From Deinococcus sp. QL22 (GTDB lineage: Bacteria; Deinococcota; Deinococci; Deinococcales; Deinococcaceae): a stretch of DNA of 64,000 bases. The notes under the pieces were generated by a model. That model searched no databases and was not told the DNA's origin. It saw nothing but the letters and a program-made list of their open reading frames with translations. The position numbers and the translations under genes were made by a program. The stretch lies in contig NZ_CP097156.1 in NCBI RefSeq assembly GCF_023370075.1, forward strand, positions 124,001 through 188,000, given 5' to 3'. The stretch's first letter is position 1, and each line of letters opens with the position of its first letter. Below are positions 43,829-51,353 of the stretch, piece by piece.

Positions 43829-44077
43829 ATGCTCAAATGCCCCATGCCTGTTCCTGTTATCCGCATTGAAGACGGCAAGATGTACCGCAGTATGGAAAGC
43901 TTCGCCTGGGTGGATTACCCCATGGGAAGCGCCTCCGACGAGGTCAAAGCCCTCACCGACGCCAGCACGAAGCATGAGCCCGTGCAGATCATCGGCCCGG
44001 AATTCAGCATCCAAGGCACCATCAGCGTCATGAGCATGGGAAATGGGGCCAAGTTCCGCGTGGTGCGCTCGGATTAA
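43829..44077 (+). CDS. Unknown protein on the opposite strand (82 aa)
   Basis: A plausible coding frame (PVIRIEDGKMYRSMESFAWV, IIGPEFSIQGTISVMSMGNG) oriented against its neighbours and ending four bases into the Acb2-like gene. The start may be ATG 43829 or 43844; ribosome binding sites are weak. The amino-acid pattern is better than that of the opposite frame. Not recognised. Confidence 0.4.
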   Translation: MLKCPMPVPVIRIEDGKMYRSMESFAWVDYPMGSASDEVKALTDASTKHEPVQIIGPEFSIQGTISVMSMGNGAKFRVVRSD

Positions 44078-44274
44078 CTGAAGACGACGGCCTTGTTCAC
44101 CCACATGCTGGTTTCTTCCAGCTTGGTGATGGCGAGCGAACGTTCACGGCTGGGCGGCAACGTCTCGACAATCGTGTCGTGCACCTGCTTCAGGGCCGTC
44201 CGCACGGTTTCGATCTGCTGAACCTGCTCTGGCGTGGGGGGCTGGTACTCGAAGGGATGTTTGGTGTCGGGCAT
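44074..44274 (-). CDS. acb2: Acb2-like anti-CBASS protein (66 aa)
   Basis: A short two-helix protein: HPFEYQPPTPEQVQQIETVR, then a helix, then the PPSRERSLAITKLEETSMWV block ending in NKAVVFS. From memory this matches the Acb2/Tad1-hairpin family pattern, where phage members read F-x-Y-P-P ... SREKSLAITNLEQAVMWANA. Known role: Acb2 hexamers bind cyclic oligonucleotide signals and so block CBASS effectors. The ATG at 44272-44274 has AGGAG seven bases upstream. It sits in its own small unit between terminators, as anti-defence genes often do. Confidence 0.75.
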   Translation of the reverse strand: MPDTKHPFEYQPPTPEQVQQIETVRTALKQVHDTIVETLPPSRERSLAITKLEETSMWVNKAVVFS

Positions 44275-44302
44275 GGCAGGCTCCTGGGGTTGAGGGGGCA
44301 AC

Positions 44303-44322
44303 AAAAAACGCCCCGAAGGGCG
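44303..44322 (-). terminator. Rho-independent terminator
   Basis: GGGCG/CGCCC stem with a TTCG loop on the - strand, followed by TTTTTT (44303-44308). It ends the 77-residue gene's transcript just before the Acb2-like gene. Confidence 0.75.
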
Positions 44323-44339
44323 CACGTAAGCCAGTGGAA

Positions 44340-44573
44340 TTATTCGGCAGGAGTGAAATCGACGTAGAACTCCTTGCCCGGCTCAAACATCTTGGCCGCG
44401 TCCGGGTTGGAAATGGTCATGGTGATCTCGCCCGCAGGCGTGTATTTCCAAAATTCTTTGTTCTCTTCAGAGCCGCTGTTGACCGGGTGCAGCTTGACCG
44501 ATTTGCCGTGAGAAGGGTCGCTGGAGTGCAAGGTGACGGAACTGCAGAAGAACTTGGCGCGGGTCTTGGGCAT
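44340..44573 (-). CDS. Conserved-type small phage protein (77 aa)
   Basis: A beta-rich protein with the pattern KTRAKFFCSSVTLHSSDPSH ... GSEENKEFWKYTPAGEITMT ... FEPGKEFYVDFTPAE. I recognise this pattern as a common small protein in many siphoviruses, of unknown role. GAGGT lies before the ATG. A terminator lies on each side. Confidence 0.6.
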   Translation of the reverse strand: MPKTRAKFFCSSVTLHSSDPSHGKSVKLHPVNSGSEENKEFWKYTPAGEITMTISNPDAAKMFEPGKEFYVDFTPAE

Positions 44574-44607
44574 GGTGAACCTCCAGAGGTGGGCGTGAAC
44601 TCAAGAC

Positions 44608-44651
44608 AAAAAGAAAGAAGTGTGCTGCATAGGCTGCAAGCACACTTCTTT
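44608..44651 (-). terminator. Strong rho-independent terminator after the HNH gene
   Basis: A perfect 12-base-pair stem pairs AAAGAAGTGTGC (44614-44625) with GCACACTTCTTT (44640-44651), followed by five Ts on the - strand. It closes the HNH transcription unit. Confidence 0.85.
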
Positions 44652-44661
44652 GTTGGTCAGG

Positions 44662-45264
44662 CTAAGGTTGGTAAGTGGGGGCACGCCATTCGTCCGGCGT
44701 GCGATTCTTCTTATCAAAATTGCACGGGCGGCAGCTCAGCACCAGATTGTCATGCTCGTTCGTTCCGCCCCGTGACAATGGAATTTTATGTTCTAGGTCG
44801 TAGTAACCGTTGTAGAAGACATCGAACGACAACCCGCAGTAATAACAACGCCCTTGCTGCTGCTTGAACAACGCGGCAGGGATCTCAGGCAAGTGGGTCA
44901 TGTCCTGGCCTACCCGCCGCGCCCTGGTCAAGTTGCTCGATGCTCTGCGCCTGCCCTCATGCAACAGGACTTGGCAATCCCGACACGTATGAGACAGGCG
45001 TTCGGGGTTGCGGTGGGCAACATGGAAGAAGTACTTGTCTTCCGGCAGATACTCCCCACAAGAGCGGCAGCGGCGCTCCTGGGTGCCGTCTGCGCCAACG
45101 CGGGTGGCGACAGGCAACTTCTGATTGACGGGCGGCACCTCTTGAAAAACTTCTGGCGCGATATGGCTGAGATCGAGAGGCTTGAAGGCAACGGGTGAGC
45201 TTTCCAACCGCTCCAGCCGTTCCTCAGGTGTTTCTGGCAAAGCCCCGATGTAGGCTCTCATCAT
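44662..45264 (-). CDS. HNH endonuclease near the terminase genes (200 aa)
   Basis: Zinc ribbon CRSCGEYLPEDKYFF with CRDC at about residues 66-100, followed by an HNH domain: CYYCGLSF, then the YYDLEHKIPLSRGGTNEHDN segment (EH in place of the more usual DH), LVLSCRPCN. ATG 45262-45264 with GAGGTG close upstream. It has its own promoter (45325-45354) and terminator. HNH proteins next to terminases support DNA packaging in some phages (HK97 gp74), but homing cannot be excluded. Confidence 0.75.
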   Translation of the reverse strand: MMRAYIGALPETPEERLERLESSPVAFKPLDLSHIAPEVFQEVPPVNQKLPVATRVGADGTQERRCRSCGEYLPEDKYFFHVAHRNPERLSHTCRDCQVLLHEGRRRASSNLTRARRVGQDMTHLPEIPAALFKQQQGRCYYCGLSFDVFYNGYYDLEHKIPLSRGGTNEHDNLVLSCRPCNFDKKNRTPDEWRAPTYQP

Positions 45265-45324
45265 CACCTCGCAGGCAGAAAAAAAGATTTTAGGGGGGCG
45301 CACTACACTACCGGTATCTTTTTA

Positions 45325-45354
45325 TAGTTAACCCGTTTCGTTGCAGAATGTCAA
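45325..45354 (-). promoter_or_regulatory. Sigma-70-type promoter for the HNH gene
   Basis: On the - strand TTGACA (45349-45354) and TAACTA (45325-45330) lie 18 bases apart (or TTAACT with 17), in an AT-rich stretch. It is the best promoter match I see in this part of the window and points directly at the HNH gene at 45264. Confidence 0.65.
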
Positions 45355-45383
45355 CCGGCAATTCTCACACAAGACCAATTCTC

Positions 45384-46496
45384 TCACACTCCGGTCAGGC
45401 GGCACAGCGCGTAGATCGCCAGTACCGCTTCCCGCAGGTCGCCGCTGCGCCGGGAGGCGAGTTGCATGGTGCCGCTGGAATGGGGCGTGAACACGTCCCC
45501 CAAAAATGCCCTCGTTACATAGCCGTGCCAACTCAGCGCCAGATTGGGGTGGCCAGCGGCGGATAGCGCGAGGTCGTAGAGCGCGTCCACGTCGCGGCGA
45601 GCTTCACTGCCTGCCCCCAGTTTCAGGCGGGCGGACAGGCTTTCGGCTTTCACCAGTCTTCCCCAGCCCCACGACTCCAGCAGGGCGTCGTACTCGGCGC
45701 GGTAGAGGTGGAGTTCCATAGCCTCACCCGGCACCTGCAGCTCTAGGCGTTCGGGGCTGGGGAACGTGCCGTTGGTGCGCTGTTCCTGCGGCGCGGTGGC
45801 TTGGGCCGTAGAGGGTTTGACCCCGAGCGGTGTCCACGAGCGGTGGCCCTGATGGATCCCCCACAGGGCGTGCGCGAGTGCATTGGCGGCGATGAGGGTG
45901 CGGTCACGCTCGCGGCGGGTCTGAGCGAAGGTTTCGGCGGGGATGCGCCCGGCGTCGGCAGCCACGCGCTGCTGGGCCAGGCGAAGTTGCTGAGCAGGCG
46001 GGGTGCGCGAGAGCGGGCGGCGGGCAGCTTCCTCGGCGAGGGGCAGGCGTCCAGGAGTGCGCTGACGGCGGCAGACCCGGTCATACGAACGCTTGGCCTC
46101 CGTGAACGTGCAGGTCTCTCCTGCCCGGCGGGCCTTCCACATCTGCCTGACGAGCTTGCGGCGGGACTTCTGGAGGGCGGCCTGGCGCTGGCGCTCTTTG
46201 GTCTCGCGGGCGAGCAGTCTCTCGTAGGGCACACGTACCTCGGCGCGGGTGGCCGTATCGCCGTCAGACCGGGCCGCCCACATCAGGGCCACCACTTCCC
46301 GGCGGGCACGGCGCAGGTCAGGCAAGGTGTCATCGGCCCACACGTTCAGGGCGTGGGCACGGGCACGCCGCTCGGCGGGGAGCGTCGCGGGCCGGGCGTG
46401 GTAGGTGGCCTGGAACTCTTCGGGCGTGAGGAAGGGGCCGGTCTGGGAAGGGTCAGTGGGGGTCAGCGGCGGCTCCTGTGGGGGCAAAGGGATCAT
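45384..46496 (-). CDS. Unknown large basic protein (370 aa)
   Basis: An arginine-rich helical protein (ERQRQAALQKSRRKLVRQMW, TPPAQQLRLAQQRVAADAGR) with a second, more globular half ending FLGDVFTPHSSGTMQL. It overlaps the phosphatase gene as ATGA. The charge suggests nucleic-acid binding. No family was recognised. Confidence 0.55.
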   Translation of the reverse strand: MIPLPPQEPPLTPTDPSQTGPFLTPEEFQATYHARPATLPAERRARAHALNVWADDTLPDLRRARREVVALMWAARSDGDTATRAEVRVPYERLLARETKERQRQAALQKSRRKLVRQMWKARRAGETCTFTEAKRSYDRVCRRQRTPGRLPLAEEAARRPLSRTPPAQQLRLAQQRVAADAGRIPAETFAQTRRERDRTLIAANALAHALWGIHQGHRSWTPLGVKPSTAQATAPQEQRTNGTFPSPERLELQVPGEAMELHLYRAEYDALLESWGWGRLVKAESLSARLKLGAGSEARRDVDALYDLALSAAGHPNLALSWHGYVTRAFLGDVFTPHSSGTMQLASRRSGDLREAVLAIYALCRLTGV

Positions 46497-47200
46497 GACG
46501 AGGCAGGGGCAGGCGGGGCAAGTTCTAGCAGGGTGACGAGGAGCGTGTCCAGATCGAGCACTGCGAGCTGCCCGGTGTGGAAGGCGGCGCAGTCGAGGTA
46601 CAGGCTCTGGGTCTGATCCGGCCAGTCAAGGCGGGTGGGCAGCGCGAGGCCGTCCGGGTGCAGCGTGGGTGTGGGCGTGTGGCCGTGCACGGCGAGGGTG
46701 CAGCCGGAGGGGAGTGGGGCGCGGCCTTCCTGTCGGCACTGGTCGGGCCGCTTCCAGAGGTGGTCAGGTGCGTTGCCCCAATACCCTTCCAACAGGTGCG
46801 GCGCGGCATGAGAGAGGTAGACGTGCCCTACCCGCGTCCAGTGCGTGAGGTGGTCGCGCATCCAGCGGGCGTCGGCATAGGCAGCTTCAAGAGAGGGCCA
46901 CTGGGAGAGGATGGTGAAATCCCAGAGGGCGACCACGGCATGCTCAATTGGGCGGGGCTTGCCGTCCATCTCCAGCATCGCGTGCACGAACATCGCGTCG
47001 TGGTTGCCCCACAGGGCTTCCGCGCGGCCCGCATCCACGAGTTCACGCACCTGCCGGAGGACACCGGGCGCGTCCGGGCCTCGATCAAGGTAATCGCCGA
47101 GGAAAATAAATTGACGGTCTGGGTATTGCGTTGTTGTGGCGGTCAGCAAGTCCGAGCAGCCGTGCAGATCAGGGATCACGAGGGGCAGACGTGGGGTCAA
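46493..47200 (-). CDS. Calcineurin-like metallophosphatase (235 aa)
   Basis: The full motif set is visible: VIPDLHG (DxH), FLGDYLDRGPD (GDxxDRG), LWGNHDAMF (GNHD), YLSHAA and VHGHTPT (GHT). These bind two metal ions in the PPP-type phosphatases carried by several phages, such as the lambda phosphatase. The TTG start overlaps the upstream stop as TTGA and has GGAGG close upstream. The substrate is unknown; protein dephosphorylation is likely. Confidence 0.85.
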   Translation of the reverse strand: MTPRLPLVIPDLHGCSDLLTATTTQYPDRQFIFLGDYLDRGPDAPGVLRQVRELVDAGRAEALWGNHDAMFVHAMLEMDGKPRPIEHAVVALWDFTILSQWPSLEAAYADARWMRDHLTHWTRVGHVYLSHAAPHLLEGYWGNAPDHLWKRPDQCRQEGRAPLPSGCTLAVHGHTPTPTLHPDGLALPTRLDWPDQTQSLYLDCAAFHTGQLAVLDLDTLLVTLLELAPPAPASS

Positions 47201-47412
47201 GTGTCCTCCGAAAACTCAGTCTTTTCGAAAAGACTGGAAGGGGCGGGGGCGAAAAAGACTGTCAGGCACGGCGAATTTGGAGAATAGGCAAGGGGCGTTT
47301 TACATGAGAAGCACTTGGCGATCTCGCCTTCAGATGTCCGGGTGCTGACGTGCAGAACCACCCCGCAAGCCGGACAGTTCAGCGAGGCCGGATGGGGCGG
47401 GTCAGGGGGCAT
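47197..47412 (-). CDS. Small zinc-ribbon protein (71 aa)
   Basis: CPACGVV and CFSCKTP make one treble-clef-like zinc site at residues 13-40, followed by a hydrophobic proline-rich tail. The start overlaps the previous gene by 11 bases and its stop overlaps the phosphatase start. It probably serves as a partner or adaptor of the phosphatase; inferred from coupling. Confidence 0.6.
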   Translation of the reverse strand: MPPDPPHPASLNCPACGVVLHVSTRTSEGEIAKCFSCKTPLAYSPNSPCLTVFFAPAPSSLFEKTEFSEDT

Positions 47413-48016
47413 CGGGCAGCCACACGCCCAGCAGCGGGCCTGTCCAGAGGGCGAGCGGCTTCAGTTCCCAGTTCATGGCGCGGTCGGCCAACATGGGCAG
47501 GCCTGCACCGGGTGGGTTAAGCGTCAGGCTGGTGCTTAAGAGCACGTAGGGGTGACCCAGCAAGGTGACGTGGCCGCGCAGCAAGGCGGCCCGGTGCGGC
47601 GCGAGGTGAACGCGGTAGAGCTCCAGCGGCACGCGCAATCTCAGTCCGAGATACGGCGGCTCGTAGGGGCGCATGGCGTCGTTGCCCAGCCAGTGGGGGA
47701 AGGCGATGAGGCCCTCCCACTCCGGATGCGGGCGGGCACGGGCCAGCAGATCATCCAGATCCACCGGGTCATGCGGCGCGGCCACTGGAGGCGGGACTTC
47801 AGGAATCGGCGGAACCAGTAGGATCGGGCGCACCGGTTCACCGTTCAGGGCCGCGCCCATGCGGGTCACCGTGTTCAGGAGGGTGGCCTGATCGGTCAGG
47901 GTGAGCGTCTGCCCCCGGCGCAAGGCCTTGGCCCAGATCTGGCAATGGTGCCAGGGGACGAAGTGCTGGGCGTCTTTGATCCAGCTTTCCAGCAGGGCCA
48001 GGGTGCGGCGGGCCAT
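47402..48016 (-). CDS. Unknown protein (204 aa)
   Basis: Helical N-terminus (ESWIKDAQHFVPWHHCQIWA), proline-rich linker (VPPIPEVPPPVAAPHDP) and a beta-rich end (HVTLLGHPYVLLSTSLTLNP). No motif recognised. Tight overlaps on both sides show that it belongs to the middle operon. Confidence 0.55.
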   Translation of the reverse strand: MARRTLALLESWIKDAQHFVPWHHCQIWAKALRRGQTLTLTDQATLLNTVTRMGAALNGEPVRPILLVPPIPEVPPPVAAPHDPVDLDDLLARARPHPEWEGLIAFPHWLGNDAMRPYEPPYLGLRLRVPLELYRVHLAPHRAALLRGHVTLLGHPYVLLSTSLTLNPPGAGLPMLADRAMNWELKPLALWTGPLLGVWLPDAP

Positions 48017-48354
48017 CAGGGGGCCTCCGGAAGCGAGAGCAGCGCCGTCAGTTTCTGCTGGATGGCTTGTAGCTCAGCAGGCGTTTTGCCCTCCAGCTGT
48101 TCCGCAAGGCCGTCCAGCAGCTCGGAGTTGAGGCGCTCGGCCTCCACCGCCTGGTCATGCTCGGCGTTCAGGCGGGCGCAGAGGTCGGTGGCGAGCGTGT
48201 CGGCGTCGGGCAGAATCAGGCCTCTGCGGTTGTGGTAACTCTCGTACACCGCGAGGATGGTCGCCCGCTGCTGGGTGTCGAAGACTTCCATGACGCGGGT
48301 GCCGCCACCCTCAGCGGGGCGGTAGGTATAGCGGGGAGAGGGAGTCACAGTCAC
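48016..48354 (-). CDS. Unknown helical protein (112 aa)
   Basis: A predicted coiled coil (DQAVEAERLNSELLDGLAEQ, TPAELQAIQQKLTALLS) follows a beta-rich start. It is coupled to the RusA-like gene upstream by a four-base overlap. Function unknown. Confidence 0.5.
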   Translation of the reverse strand: MTVTPSPRYTYRPAEGGGTRVMEVFDTQQRATILAVYESYHNRRGLILPDADTLATDLCARLNAEHDQAVEAERLNSELLDGLAEQLEGKTPAELQAIQQKLTALLSLPEAP

Positions 48355-48818
48355 GGCAAAACCTCCTGAAGGGTCAAAGTGAGCGAGTGGGACTGCGCCA
48401 TCTCCTGCACGACGGTGAGGCGGCGCACACAGCCGCCCAGGCCGAACTCCCCATCTGTGTCGTCATGGATCACGCCCAGGGGGATGAACAGGCCGCGCTT
48501 CTGGCGCTGGGCCTGACGCACCAGTTCGAGATTGGATTTGGGGCGGGTCAGCGAATCCAGCAGAAATTTGCAGGCGCCGACCTTGGAATCCACATCGAAG
48601 GGATACGGCGTCCAGAGCACCACGTCGATTTCCACGTAGCGCAACGGCGTGGCAGGGCGCTGGCCGGTCTTCGCCAGTTCATAGGCCAGCTTGCCGCAGA
48701 GGTGGTCTCGGCTTTTGGCGCGGGCGTGTTCGTTCGTGCGCAGCATTTCGTTCACGCTCATCAGGCGCACGCGGGGCAGGTGCAGGTGGATGCGGCGCAG
48801 TTCGGGCGTGGGGGTCAA
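48351..48818 (-). CDS. RusA-like Holliday junction resolvase (155 aa)
   Basis: The key pattern of the RusA fold is present: an N-terminal NEMLRTNEHARAKSR region, PFDVDSKVGACKFLLDSL supplying two aspartates with the lysine, and LGVIHDDTDGEF supplying the final aspartate pair. RusA enzymes cut four-way DNA junctions made during phage replication and recombination. The family's usual length is 120-150 residues. The assignment comes from motif spacing. Confidence 0.75.
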   Translation of the reverse strand: MTPTPELRRIHLHLPRVRLMSVNEMLRTNEHARAKSRDHLCGKLAYELAKTGQRPATPLRYVEIDVVLWTPYPFDVDSKVGACKFLLDSLTRPKSNLELVRQAQRQKRGLFIPLGVIHDDTDGEFGLGGCVRRLTVVQEMAQSHSLTLTLQEVLP

Positions 48819-49057
48819 TTCGACTCCTCGACGATCAGTGCGGCGGCGCGTTTGGCCTGCTCGACGTACTCGGGCTTCAGGGCCGTCAGCCCGTAGTTTC
48901 TGAGGGCTGCCTTGGTGATTTCGAGCGCGGCGAACTGCTGGGGATTCAGCCGGTGGGAGGCGGCGGGGCGCTCTGGGCGGGCCAGGGCGTAGATCAGTAC
49001 CCCGTAGCCGACAAACAACAGGAAAATAATCAGCAAGGCCAGATTATTGGGGTTCAA
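48815..49057 (-). CDS. Small membrane protein, TTG start (80 aa)
   Basis: TTG 49055-49057 has GGAGG six bases upstream and overlaps the preceding stop (TTGA). One transmembrane segment (LALLIIFLLFVGYGVLIYAL) is followed by a helical soluble end (EYVEQAKRAAALIVEES). The same frame stays open further upstream, but there it only shadows the 99-residue gene. Confidence 0.6.
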   Translation of the reverse strand: MNPNNLALLIIFLLFVGYGVLIYALARPERPAASHRLNPQQFAALEITKAALRNYGLTALKPEYVEQAKRAAALIVEESN

Positions 49058-49353
49058 GGCATGCCTCCAAACGCGTCCAGAAAGGCCCGCTCGTGCCCGG
49101 CCAAGCTCGGTACCGGTAAGTCGTGCAGGTGGGTCAGCAGGGCGGTCAGGGCGGCGTGTTGTTCCGGCGTCAGGGGCAGCACCGATATTCGTAGTACTGG
49201 GCGCCCTACGTGGTGGGCGGGCAGCACAGGCAAGTCCTGTGAGGCCAAGTACCGGAGCTTTTTGCAGATGGCCGCCCGCTCGGCTTCCAACAGGTCGTCG
49301 GGCTGAGGCAGCAGCGCGCTGCGGGAGATCAGGGGCGGCAGGAGCGCGGTCAC
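49054..49353 (-). CDS. Unknown helical protein (99 aa)
   Basis: GTG start; helices (DDLLEAERAAICKKLRYLAS, TALLTHLHDLPVPSLAGHER). The bases between this gene and 49477 hold two 17-bp copies of GGGCGGGACGTGGGATG (49396-49412 and 49414-49430). An alternative frame runs through them as a proline-arginine repeat; I could not decide whether it is translated. Confidence 0.55.
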   Translation of the reverse strand: MTALLPPLISRSALLPQPDDLLEAERAAICKKLRYLASQDLPVLPAHHVGRPVLRISVLPLTPEQHAALTALLTHLHDLPVPSLAGHERAFLDAFGGMP

Positions 49354-49395
49354 AGGTCACACCCGAAGCCCCGCAGGATGTCGTCCATAGCGACC

Positions 49396-49430
49396 GGGCG
49401 GGACGTGGGATGGGGGCGGGACGTGGGATG
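49396..49430. repeat. Two-copy 17-bp direct repeat
   Basis: GGGCGGGACGTGGGATG occurs twice, 18 bases apart, in the 120-base gap between the 99-residue and 243-residue genes. It may be a minor regulatory site or slippage product. Confidence 0.6.
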
Positions 49431-49476
49431 GGGCGGGGCTTGACCGGACGGCAGAAGAGGCGGCGCAGGAAGGCGA

Positions 49477-50208
49477 TCACTTGGGCTCCTCTGGAGTGGA
49501 TTGGCGCTGCGTCTCCAGCGCCGCCACCAGTCCGGGCAAATGGTTGTGGTCTGGGCCGTGTTCGTTCAACCGCTCGCGGTGGTGGGTCAGGAGGTCAATC
49601 AGGGAGAGACCGGGGGGCGCGGCTGTCGGGCGTGGAGCGGCATAGAGGGGAAACAGCATCTTTCCCGGTTCAGGGCAGACCCATTCCACCTCCGGCGGCC
49701 AGGGCACAATCTTGGCCCGCTTGGGCCGCCAGCGGTGCCACTTGGCGGGCACGGGAGCATAGACGGCCTCCACCGCTTCAGCCAGCAGCACGCCGCCGGC
49801 GACGCCCAGCACCCGTCCAGTCACGCGGACGTGGAAGGTGACGGGATCGAGATCCAGCACCGCGCCTGCGGCTTGGAGTGCGATCACGAACGGTTTGTCG
49901 TCTGACACCGCAGGGCAAACCTTGACGCGAATTACCCCTTCACCCCGGTCAAGCTTGAGCAGCTGTCCGGTCACACGAACGCTGGAGCCGTTGGGGACAC
50001 GGGCAGGCTTGACGTTTCGGCGTAGAGCAAACAACTCGCGCAGCGTGCCGTCTGGCCGGGTGCGTGGGTAAGCTCGAACCGTCACCCGCTGCGGGCCGGT
50101 CAGTTCCCAGCGGGTGCGAATGCTCAGACCTCCAACAATGATGCCGATGGGACCAGGCGTGGCCCAGCCGGTGACGGTGACAAGGGCGGAGTGGGGGAGG
50201 GGCTTCAC
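49477..50208 (-). CDS. Unknown beta-rich protein (243 aa)
   Basis: The GTG at 50206-50208 overlaps the upstream stop (GTGA) with AGGAAG upstream. The first 150 residues alternate strands (LVTVTGWATPGPIGIIVGGL, FHVRVTGRVLGVAGGVLLAE) in an OB-like rhythm, which might indicate a single-strand DNA-binding fold, but I cannot confirm it. The C-terminus is helical (SLIDLLTHHRERLNEHG). Confidence 0.5.
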   Translation of the reverse strand: MKPLPHSALVTVTGWATPGPIGIIVGGLSIRTRWELTGPQRVTVRAYPRTRPDGTLRELFALRRNVKPARVPNGSSVRVTGQLLKLDRGEGVIRVKVCPAVSDDKPFVIALQAAGAVLDLDPVTFHVRVTGRVLGVAGGVLLAEAVEAVYAPVPAKWHRWRPKRAKIVPWPPEVEWVCPEPGKMLFPLYAAPRPTAAPPGLSLIDLLTHHRERLNEHGPDHNHLPGLVAALETQRQSTPEEPK

Positions 50209-50723
50209 AGCTGCTTCCTGAGTTCTTCGTGCCCTTGTGCAATGCGGGCCCGCTCTCGCTTTTCGAACGCCTCCAGCTCGGCTGACTGGCCCAGCCCGAT
50301 CCGGAAGCGGTAGATGGACAGGCCGACGCTGACGCCGTACCAGTGGGCTAAACCGCCTCGGCGCCCGAAGCTCCACCCGAAGTGGCTGAGGAATTCTTTC
50401 CAGCGCTGACCAGGCTGAGCATGCCTTGCCGCTCGCAGGCCTGCACGAAGTCCGAAATTCCGCTGGGAGGACCGGTCAGCAGTGGTGACGTTCCGTTTGC
50501 CTGGGTAAGTCCCAGCCCAGTGGACGCTGTTGATGGGCCAGTACCGCCGCTCGGTGCTCCGGACGCGTAGTGCTGCCGTAGCGAAGTGCGTGTCCAGTCC
50601 GTCATGGCTCCGTGCACGTCTTTGCCCTGCAAGATCGCGCTGCAGCTCTGTCACCTGTTTCCGGAGGGCTTCGAGTTCTGTGGTAGAAATGAATTCAAAC
50701 GTTTCCACGAGTTCAGGGCTCAT
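50205..50723 (-). CDS. Unknown protein with helical ends (172 aa)
   Basis: Coiled-coil-like N-terminus (STTELEALRKQVTELQRDLA), basic middle, and helical end (ELEAFEKRERARIAQGHEEL). Both ends overlap their neighbours by four bases. A second frame (50348-50632) is also plausible inside this gene, with equal third-position GC. The continuous longer frame is preferred because it keeps both overlaps. Confidence 0.45.
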   Translation of the reverse strand: MSPELVETFEFISTTELEALRKQVTELQRDLAGQRRARSHDGLDTHFATAALRVRSTERRYWPINSVHWAGTYPGKRNVTTADRSSQRNFGLRAGLRAARHAQPGQRWKEFLSHFGWSFGRRGGLAHWYGVSVGLSIYRFRIGLGQSAELEAFEKRERARIAQGHEELRKQL

Positions 50724-50938
50724 CGCCGCCCGCCTTTGCGGAGGGCCGGATGCCCCTGCCGGTTGTACCTGGCCTGCTGGTGCTGATCCTGCTTGACCAT
50801 CTGATCGAACTTCGCGTTCCGCACGATGTTCGCCAGGGCTTCTGGCCGGTAGGGGTACCCTGCTGCCGCCATGCCCCCCGCCTGCGTTTCGATGACCGCG
50901 ACTTCCTGCTCGGTCAGGCCCTCTCTCCAGTCAGTCAT
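50720..50938 (-). CDS. Small unknown protein (72 aa)
   Basis: Acidic-helical start (WREGLTEQEVAVIETQAGGM) and a basic, glutamine-rich end (KQDQHQQARYNRQGHPALRK). It overlaps the gene before it by eight bases. Not recognised. Confidence 0.5.
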   Translation of the reverse strand: MTDWREGLTEQEVAVIETQAGGMAAAGYPYRPEALANIVRNAKFDQMVKQDQHQQARYNRQGHPALRKGGRR

Positions 50939-51344
50939 CCTGTCTCCAGTCCAGCGCCACCTGCGCCTGCTCCGGCGTGATGCGGAGAATTCCTCCTTTC
51001 GCTAGTGCCGCCGAGATGGCCTGGGCACGCGCAGAGGGCGGCTCAGAGTCTTTGGAGGTCAGCACTTCCACGACGTGCCAGACGTAGGGGCCACTCTGAA
51101 AGCTGCCGACGTGCCGCTCATGGGCCAGCAGGGTGTCTCCGGTGCCCGCCATGCGGAACACGCGCATTTCGGTGTCAAAGGGTTGAAACTGGGCGTGGCG
51201 CACCCACAGGCAGGCGACGCCGCCCTGCTCGCCCACCAGGACGGGCACGGCACCCGTAGGCAGGGTCAACGCTGTGGTGTGCCCCACTGGGCGCAGAACG
51301 TATTTGTAGATGGTCTCTGGGGGACACTCAGTGGTGTCAGTCAT
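50931..51344 (-). CDS. DUF7352-type phage protein (137 aa)
   Basis: From memory the pattern YKYVLRP ... LPTGAVPVLVGEQGGVACLW ... FRMAGTGDTL ... SFQSGPYVWHVVEV matches a domain common in small actinophage and enterobacterial phage proteins (DUF7352), role unknown. A C-terminal helical tail is added here. Soluble, no catalytic motif. Confidence 0.6.
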   Translation of the reverse strand: MTDTTECPPETIYKYVLRPVGHTTALTLPTGAVPVLVGEQGGVACLWVRHAQFQPFDTEMRVFRMAGTGDTLLAHERHVGSFQSGPYVWHVVEVLTSKDSEPPSARAQAISAALAKGGILRITPEQAQVALDWRQDD

Positions 51345-51353
51345 GCAGACCTC

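Noticed and set aside
50348..50632. A 94-residue frame inside the 172-residue gene
   Set aside because: It is plausible in composition, but it would break the four-base overlaps that the longer gene has at both ends; left as uncertain.
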